From: Sneathiella marina
GTDB lineage: Bacteria; Pseudomonadota; Alphaproteobacteria; Sneathiellales; Sneathiellaceae
DNA: 64,000 nucleotides
Reading direction: 5' to 3'
Assembly: GCF_023746535.1 (NCBI RefSeq)
Contig: NZ_CP098747.1
Location: 1 to 64,000, forward strand
Part shown: in pieces, positions 59,046 through 64,000 of the stretch
Position numbering within the stretch: the stretch's first letter is position 1
How the letters are laid out: every line of letters starts with the position of its first letter
Position numbers and translations under genes: made by a program
Notes under the pieces: generated by a model
Told to the model about the DNA's origin: nothing
Databases searched by the model: none
What the model saw: the letters and a program-made list of their open reading frames with translations, nothing else

Positions 59046-59498
59046 ATGATCCGAATATTTATAGATGCCGATGCCTGTCCGGTGAAAGACGAGATTTACA
59101 AAGTCGCCGGACGACATAACCTGGTCACCTGTGTGGTCAGCAACAGCTGGATGCGCCTGCCGCAAAGCCTGCTGATCGAGCAGGTTGTGGTCGATGACGG
59201 GTTTGATGCGGCCGATGACTGGATCGTGGAAAATACCGGGGCGGGGGATATTGTCGTCACGTCCGATATCCCGCTGGCCGACCGCAGCCTCAAAAAAGGC
59301 TCCGTGGTTATGGGGCCGACGGGCAAACCGTTTGACGAAAGATCCATCGGAATGTCCCTGGCCATGCGTGACCTCAACGCCCATTTACGGCAAACCGGGG
59401 AGATTTCAGGTCATAATGCGGCCTTTAGCAAAAAGGACCGGTCGCAATTTCTCAATAACCTGGAAAATGCCATCCAGAAGCTGAAAAAGCGGCGATAG
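59046..59498 (+). CDS. YaiI/YqxD family protein (UPF0178)
   Basis: A 150-residue protein of the UPF0178 family, related to the NYN/PIN-like nuclease fold. The conserved blocks are FIDADACPVKDEIY, the DDGFDAADDWIVEN strand, VVTSDIPLADRSLKKG and NRL-like GRSLFSxx region here read as KPFDERSIGMSLAMR. Acidic residues D7, D9 and others form a probable metal site. No function is established. The upstream 220-base gap (58826-59045) holds nothing I can identify. Confidence 0.88.
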   Translation: MIRIFIDADACPVKDEIYKVAGRHNLVTCVVSNSWMRLPQSLLIEQVVVDDGFDAADDWIVENTGAGDIVVTSDIPLADRSLKKGSVVMGPTGKPFDERSIGMSLAMRDLNAHLRQTGEISGHNAAFSKKDRSQFLNNLENAIQKLKKRR

Positions 59499-59507
59499 CA
59501 AGCCGCT
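59484..59507 (-). terminator. Rho-independent terminator, GFA gene side
   Basis: Read on the - strand, AGCGGC and GCCGCT with an 8-base loop are followed by TTTTT (complement of 59484-59488). The arms lie at 59488-59493 and 59502-59507 and overlap the ends of both convergent genes. It can stop the GFA transcript; on the + strand the A run precedes the stem, so it is not a good terminator there. Confidence 0.7.
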
Positions 59508-59922
59508 AGTCCGCCATACCGTCGCTCATCTCCAGATCTCCGTCAATATGCAGCCAGTCCGGCTTGCTGCGGGTGAACACATAGCGTTCCGGGGCAAACC
59601 ACATATTGGGGGCATCGAACGTGCCGCCCGCGATCCCGCGCTTGCCCGGATGAAATTCCAGGGTCCAGCTGACGGTGGTTCCGCAAGTGGGGCAGAATTC
59701 CGTCTGCAACCAGCGCCCGGCGTCGGAGGTAAGCCGGAAGAGCGTTCGTTTTCCGGCGTTAAAGGTAATATCCGTGTCGTCAAAATAGACGGACAGACCG
59801 AGCGCGCTGCCCGTGCGCTTTCGGCACCATTCGCAGGAACAGGCGGAGACACGAGTTGGTGCACCCGTCGCTTCATAGCGGATGGCACCGCAAAAACAGC
59901 CCCCCTTATATGTATCTGTCAT
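59506..59922 (-). CDS. GFA-family (CENP-V/Gfa-like) zinc protein
   Basis: A 138-residue protein of the glutathione-dependent formaldehyde-activating enzyme family. Zinc-binding cysteines are in KGGCFCGAIRYEATG, CSCEWCRKRTGS and FCPTCGTTVSW, the usual CxC, CxxC and CPxCG pattern. Most members are not proven Gfa enzymes, so the reaction is uncertain. It is convergent with the YaiI gene, sharing a terminator. Confidence 0.87.
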   Translation of the reverse strand: MTDTYKGGCFCGAIRYEATGAPTRVSACSCEWCRKRTGSALGLSVYFDDTDITFNAGKRTLFRLTSDAGRWLQTEFCPTCGTTVSWTLEFHPGKRGIAGGTFDAPNMWFAPERYVFTRSKPDWLHIDGDLEMSDGMAD

Positions 59923-60045
59923 CCCGCACCTCCCTCATAATGAGGGGCAACGGTAGGAAGGGATGGCGGCGTTGTCAATTGCTGGTGAAGACTATACTGC
60001 CGGGACCGCCCGTTCTATACTCGCAGAGGTAAAAGGGAGACGAAA

Positions 60046-60321
60046 ATGTGCCGAAATATCAAAACCCTGTTCAACTTTGAACCGCCCGCGACGGAGGCGG
60101 AAATCGAGGCGTCTGCGCTGCAGTTTGTGCGCAAACTCAGTGGTTTCACCCATCCATCGAAGGGAAATCAGGCGGCCTTTGATCGGGCTGTCGAGGAAGT
60201 AACGGAGGTGGCGTCACGGCTCCTCGCGTCGCTGGAAACCCAGGCACCGCCGCGAAACCGGGACGTTGAAGCCGCCAAACGCAAGGCAATTTCCGCCCGC
60301 CGGTTCGGGACGGCATCATAA
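60046..60321 (+). CDS. DUF2277 small protein
   Basis: A 91-residue protein of the DUF2277 family, beginning MCRNIKTLFNFEPPATEAEI with the characteristic CRNIKTL and a conserved FVRKLSGFTHPSKGNQAAFDRAVEEV. The C-terminus is basic. The function is unknown. AAGGGAG precedes the ATG. It is convergent with the cyclase gene, 12 bases away. Confidence 0.85.
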   Translation: MCRNIKTLFNFEPPATEAEIEASALQFVRKLSGFTHPSKGNQAAFDRAVEEVTEVASRLLASLETQAPPRNRDVEAAKRKAISARRFGTAS

Positions 60322-60333
60322 GGGAAAACGGAT

Positions 60334-62058
60334 TTATTTCGGTAAGCCGGCTTTTACAAGGGCGTCAACAAAATGACTGCGCGCCGCAATGTTATCGCCG
60401 AAGGGAACGGTGCGCCCGGCTTCACCGGCCGTATGGCCGGGCAGCAGGGCCAGAATTTTCTCGTTTACGACTTTCAGGGCCTCATCGGACCGGCCCAACA
60501 AGGCGTAACTGCTCGCCAGATGCCGCCAGCCCGTGGGCATGCCGGGAAAATCGCGGATCAGCACCTGGGCATTATCCAGCATTTCCTCGTGCTGTCCGGT
60601 CATCAGGAAAATAATACCGCGCACCGCCAGGGTGATGGATTTAAGCGGGTCATTGGGACTGAGGGCAAAAGCCTCGCCCACATGCTCAAGAGCCTCTTCA
60701 TATTCGGCGGTTTGAAACAAGGCCAGTGCCAGGACCGTATGGGCTGCCGCGAGGTTGTAATTATACTTTATGGCCCGGCGGGCCAGCGTGATGCCATAGG
60801 CGGAATCCCCGGAAAAAGAGCGGGCACCGCTGCCTGCGGCAAGAGCGTAGGCATCCGTTGGATCTGCGGCAATGGCCTTTTCCGAAGCGAGGATCGAATT
60901 ACGACCAACTTCCTCCAGGCTGCCACCCCAACCACAGAACCCCTGATACCCGTAGGACCAGGCCAGATCAGCCTGACCGAGGCCACTTTCCGGCTCCAAC
61001 TCGATGGCCCGGTGAAATAGTTTTTGCGCTGCGGCGATATCTTCTTCTGATATGCGCCAGAGCAGGCCGCGTCCCTGCATCATCAAATCCCAGGCGCTGC
61101 CATCTCCGCCGGTTTTTACGCGCTGGGTCTCGGCACCGACAATACGCGAGGTCAGCTCGGAGAGAATGGAGCGGGTAATTTTGTCTTCCAGTTCAAACGG
61201 ATCCTCCGCAGTCCCGTCAAAGCGGTCACTCCAGACAGATTTACCGGTCCGGGTATCCAGCAATTCCGCATTGACCCGGGCCCTGGCACCAGACGTTCTC
61301 AAACTGCTTTCCAGCACGTAGGAGACATGATGATCGCGGCGTAACTGGGCAATATCAACCGATTTGTCACGATAGCGGTTGCTGGTATTGCGGGGCAGGG
61401 TCAGGAACCAGGAAAAACGGGACAAGGCCGTAATCACGGCATCGGTCAGCCCTTCCGCCATCAGTTCGCCGTCAGCCGCACCGCCGGACACCGAGAAGGG
61501 GAGAACCATGACCGAAGAACGGTCACTGGGTTTGGTGACAGGATCTGGCGCAGGCGCGGCGTCCCCCCAGCCAAAAATCTCGATTTTCTGGGAAATATTT
61601 TTAAGCTTTGACGTACCCAGGCTTTGAAAGCCTGATCTCACCACCTCATCAAGACTGCCATGGGCGAAAGCGGAAATGGCGATCCCGCCGGGGGCCGCCT
61701 GTTCCTGCAGGCGGGAGGCAATATTGACACCGTCCCCGTAGATATCCTCGTCTTCATGGACAATATCGCCAATATGAATGCCCATGCGAAGCTTGATGAT
61801 GTCCTCATCAGCCAATTCCTTTTGCACTTCCATGGCGCAATTTACCGCATCGACAACTGAGGCGAATTCCACCAGCCAGCCGTCGCCCATGCGTTTCACC
61901 ACAGTTCCGCGCCAGGCCAGAATGACCGGCTCAAATGTTTTTTGCCGAAGCGACCGCAAAGCGGACAATGTCCGCACTTCATCCTGTCCCATCAGGCGGG
62001 AATATCCGACCACATCAGCGGACAGTATTGCGGCAAGTTTTCGGGAAGGTGACGTCAT
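60334..62058 (-). CDS. Class III cyclase with TolB-like and tetratricopeptide regions
   Basis: A 574-residue protein with an N-terminal class III adenylate/guanylate cyclase domain (LSADVVGYSRLM with Asp15, MGDGWLVEF with Asp59, GDGVNIASRLQE). A TolB-like segment (VMVLPFSVSGG to about 300) follows, then helical tetratricopeptide-like repeats to the C-terminus. The repeats probably bind a regulatory protein. It makes cAMP or cGMP from ATP or GTP. The window has a second cyclase, beside dnaA; the two differ in architecture. Confidence 0.88.
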   Translation of the reverse strand: MTSPSRKLAAILSADVVGYSRLMGQDEVRTLSALRSLRQKTFEPVILAWRGTVVKRMGDGWLVEFASVVDAVNCAMEVQKELADEDIIKLRMGIHIGDIVHEDEDIYGDGVNIASRLQEQAAPGGIAISAFAHGSLDEVVRSGFQSLGTSKLKNISQKIEIFGWGDAAPAPDPVTKPSDRSSVMVLPFSVSGGAADGELMAEGLTDAVITALSRFSWFLTLPRNTSNRYRDKSVDIAQLRRDHHVSYVLESSLRTSGARARVNAELLDTRTGKSVWSDRFDGTAEDPFELEDKITRSILSELTSRIVGAETQRVKTGGDGSAWDLMMQGRGLLWRISEEDIAAAQKLFHRAIELEPESGLGQADLAWSYGYQGFCGWGGSLEEVGRNSILASEKAIAADPTDAYALAAGSGARSFSGDSAYGITLARRAIKYNYNLAAAHTVLALALFQTAEYEEALEHVGEAFALSPNDPLKSITLAVRGIIFLMTGQHEEMLDNAQVLIRDFPGMPTGWRHLASSYALLGRSDEALKVVNEKILALLPGHTAGEAGRTVPFGDNIAARSHFVDALVKAGLPK

Positions 62059-62124
62059 TGACCGGACTGTACAGCTCGTCCTTTAAAACCGCAATCCCAT
62101 ATGTGGTTGTCGTATTTATTGTTC

Positions 62125-62439
62125 TCAGTCGGCGCAATTAATGCACAGTTGTGTATAAGGCAGCGCCGCCAGACGATTCTGACCGATGGGACCGTCACAT
62201 TTACTACACGCGGTGTAAGTATCTGATTCAATCCGGTCAAGGGCCGCGTTGATCTGGTTGATTTCAATCTCGATGCTTGCTTTCAATTGCTCTTTGACCT
62301 CATCGGATTCCCGTTCCATGGCCTGCTCTGAGAAAGACTTGCTATGTTCGGCCCTCAAGGACGTGGTGATTTTTTCAAGATGCTTGCTTTTACTGGCGAG
62401 GCGATCCTGTAAAAGAGATTTTGTCGCGCTGATATTCAA
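62125..62439 (-). CDS. TraR/DksA-family zinc-finger protein
   Basis: A 104-residue protein of the DksA/TraR type. A coiled-coil-like helical part (EEQAMERESDEVKEQLKASIEIEINQ region) precedes the zinc finger with cysteines of CSKC and CINC. DksA-like proteins bind RNA polymerase through the secondary channel, altering promoter choice. The TTG at 62439 follows GGGAGG and begins the domain; the frame continues upstream to 62520 without a ribosome binding site. It lies upstream of, and on the same strand as, the cyclase gene (66 bases). Confidence 0.8.
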   Translation of the reverse strand: MNISATKSLLQDRLASKSKHLEKITTSLRAEHSKSFSEQAMERESDEVKEQLKASIEIEINQINAALDRIESDTYTACSKCDGPIGQNRLAALPYTQLCINCAD

Positions 62440-62570
62440 TTTCTGCCTCCCTGAATGAAGAATGAAGATGTATTTTAGGCGGCTGTTTCCCCCCCCCGCA
62501 TTGCGTTCAATCAATTTCACAGGCGGTATTTTTGGCTATAAAGTCCTGAAGAATGGCAAAGAGGATCGAT

Positions 62571-63785
62571 ATGGCAAAACCGACCCTGCGGCGGGCATTG
62601 AGCCTGCCCCTCCTGACACTTTACGGGCTGGGCGTTACCGTCGGAGCCGGGATTTATGTCCTGATTGGCGCTACGGCCGCAAAAGCGGGGATCTATGCGC
62701 CGGTTTCGTTTCTGGTTGCCGCCGCAGTTGTGGTTTTTACCGCCCTGTCCTATGCGGAGTTCAGCACACGTTATCCTTTAAGTGCCGGGGAGGCGGCGTA
62801 TGTGGATGCCGGGTTTGCCCGCAAACATCTATCCTTGCTCATCGGTATTCTGGTAATGATGTCGGGTGTCGTATCAACAGCCGTTGTTTCCATTGGCGCG
62901 GCGGAATATGCATCGCGATTTCTTACCGCTCCTTCCTTTGTGCTGCTGATTTGCGTTGTTGCCGCAATTTCCGGATTGGCAATCTGGGGTATTTTTGAAT
63001 CCGTGCTGCTGGCGGGATTTATTACGCTTGTGGAAATTTCCGGATTGTTGCTGGTGCTGTTCGTCGGCTGGACGAACATCTCCATGGATCCGGGCCGGTT
63101 GCCGGACCTGATCCCGCCTTTTGACAGCTCTGTCTGGGCCGGTATTGCCAGCGGGGCGCTTCTCGCTTTTTTTGCGTTTATCGGATTTGAGGATATGGCC
63201 AATGTGGCGGAGGAGGTTAAAAACCCGCGCAAAACCTTGCCCCGCGCCATTCTTCTCACCTTGATCCTGTCGACGATCCTGTATCTGGCCGTGGTTATGG
63301 TCGTCGTCGCCAATGTTCCCCTTGATCAGCTCATCACATCGGCGGCCCCGCTGAGCTATTTGTTTTCCGGCGAGACGGCTTTTCTGTATGCGCCTTTTGG
63401 GATAATTGCCATTCTGGCCACGTTAAATGGCGGTCTTATTCAGATAATCATGGCGTCACGGGTATTGTATGGCCTGGCGGCGCAGGGGCATCTGCCGTCC
63501 GTTCTCTCATCCGTCAATGCCGTCACGCGAACCCCGGTTTTGGCGACAATCATTGTCGGGTCGGTGTCGCTTGGTCTCGCCTTATGGTTTCCCATCGAAG
63601 AGTTGGCCGCCTTCACATCGCTAATGGTTCTGGTGGTCTTTTTTACGGTCAACCTGTCGCTTATCCGGGTCAAACTGACGCGGCAAACCAGGCAGGCACA
63701 ACAGGATATTTTTGTCATCCCCCTATGGGTTCCGATCCTGGGAGCGGTCGCCGCTGTCGGTTTGGCGGTTACGCGCCTTATCTGA
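62571..63785 (+). CDS. APC-family amino acid permease
   Basis: A 404-residue inner-membrane amino acid transporter with about twelve hydrophobic segments and the APC N-terminal signature LTLYGLGVTVGAGIYVLIG. The conserved substrate-binding glycines in this first helix and the FFAFIGFEDMANVAEEVKNPRKTLPRAI loop are typical of the family. Substrate unknown. The ATG at 62571 with GAGG six bases upstream is preferred over 62553. Confidence 0.9.
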   Translation: MAKPTLRRALSLPLLTLYGLGVTVGAGIYVLIGATAAKAGIYAPVSFLVAAAVVVFTALSYAEFSTRYPLSAGEAAYVDAGFARKHLSLLIGILVMMSGVVSTAVVSIGAAEYASRFLTAPSFVLLICVVAAISGLAIWGIFESVLLAGFITLVEISGLLLVLFVGWTNISMDPGRLPDLIPPFDSSVWAGIASGALLAFFAFIGFEDMANVAEEVKNPRKTLPRAILLTLILSTILYLAVVMVVVANVPLDQLITSAAPLSYLFSGETAFLYAPFGIIAILATLNGGLIQIIMASRVLYGLAAQGHLPSVLSSVNAVTRTPVLATIIVGSVSLGLALWFPIEELAAFTSLMVLVVFFTVNLSLIRVKLTRQTRQAQQDIFVIPLWVPILGAVAAVGLAVTRLI

Positions 63786-63898
63786 TCAAAAAATTGCAGT
63801 GAAATTGCAGCGAAACCACTGTCTTCTTCGAAGGGATGCGGTATGATCGCCCCATGATCAATTATAATAAAAACACATATCAATGACCCTTTGTATCA

Positions 63899-64000
63899 AT
63901 GCCCCAGCTGACTAGGTTTCTCTGTTTGACAGGTCTGGCAATCGCCGCCTTGTGGCTGCCCGACCTGTTTCCCAATCCGGCGTCGATTTTGACGCTCAAT
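63899..64000 (+). CDS. Partial gene at the window edge, N-terminal signal-like segment
   Basis: An ATG at 63899 opens a frame that runs off the end of the window after 34 codons. It starts MPQLTRFLCLTGLAIAALWL, a basic residue followed by a hydrophobic run that resembles a signal peptide or membrane anchor. Too little is present to name the gene. The ribosome binding site is poor. Confidence 0.4.
   Translation, partial: MPQLTRFLCLTGLAIAALWLPDLFPNPASILTLN

Overview
The window is the replication-origin region of an alphaproteobacterial chromosome. Evidence: the divergent pair dnaQ-coaE-aroE-maf-ppsR / hemE-hemH-hemJ-rho, the mnmE-mnmG-rsmG-parA-parB block with parS sites, the RegB/RegA redox pair, mmcB, a TimA (Tim44-like) gene and a DUF6489 gene, an ensemble typical of that class. 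Genus cannot be fixed from the sequence alone. There are no rRNA genes, no CRISPR array, no intact insertion sequence or prophage, and I could not recognise a tRNA.

Layout. (1) 1-16.2 kb, lower GC: dnaA, a HAD phosphatase and an alpha/beta-hydrolase/cyclase fusion, then dnaN-recF-gyrB, a class A penicillin-binding protein, an MFS exporter, a metallohydrolase, a YcgN protein, a PHA depolymerase with a histone-like tail, and two exported proteins (ankyrin, SYLF). (2) 16.3-24.4 kb: one long + strand run regB-regA, an orphan DNA methyltransferase, a glycosyltransferase, and gmhA-hldE-hldD for LPS heptose, then LysE and DUF1330 genes. (3) 24.4-31.1 kb, - strand: cupin, mmcB, XRE regulator, smr, lutCBA (lactate oxidation), mltA and timA. 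(4) 31.2-35.9 kb: fxsA and secB on +, then dnaQ-coaE-aroE-maf-ppsR on -. (5) 35.95-36.35 kb: putative oriC with DnaA boxes. (6) 36.3-41.1 kb: hemE-hemH-hemJ, rho with its terminator, and a Doc/AbrB toxin-antitoxin pair. (7) 41.1-44.7 kb: quinone oxidoreductase, Ogt and a DUF255 protein. (8) 44.8-52.1 kb: DUF6489, mnmE, two acetyltransferases with a decayed second mnmE 3' end between them, mnmG, rsmG, parA and parB. (9) 52.4-64 kb: accessory genes including tandemly duplicated lipoproteins, a cytochrome b561, a second class III cyclase, a DksA-like protein and an APC permease.

Working together: DnaA, DnaN, GyrB, RecF, the oriC and the ParA/ParB/parS system form the replication and segregation core. 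Four perfect 16-bp parS sites flank the putative origin on both sides (27.8 kb; 47.6, 49.7 and 50.0 kb). The most interesting unexpected structure is the duplicated 3' end of mnmE around an AT-rich acetyltransferase gene. This resembles the scar of an integrative element at the same target used by Salmonella genomic island 1. Other points worth a look are the histone-H1-like tail on PhaZ, the orphan methyltransferase directly behind the RegBA pair, and the origin lying about 36 kb from dnaA.
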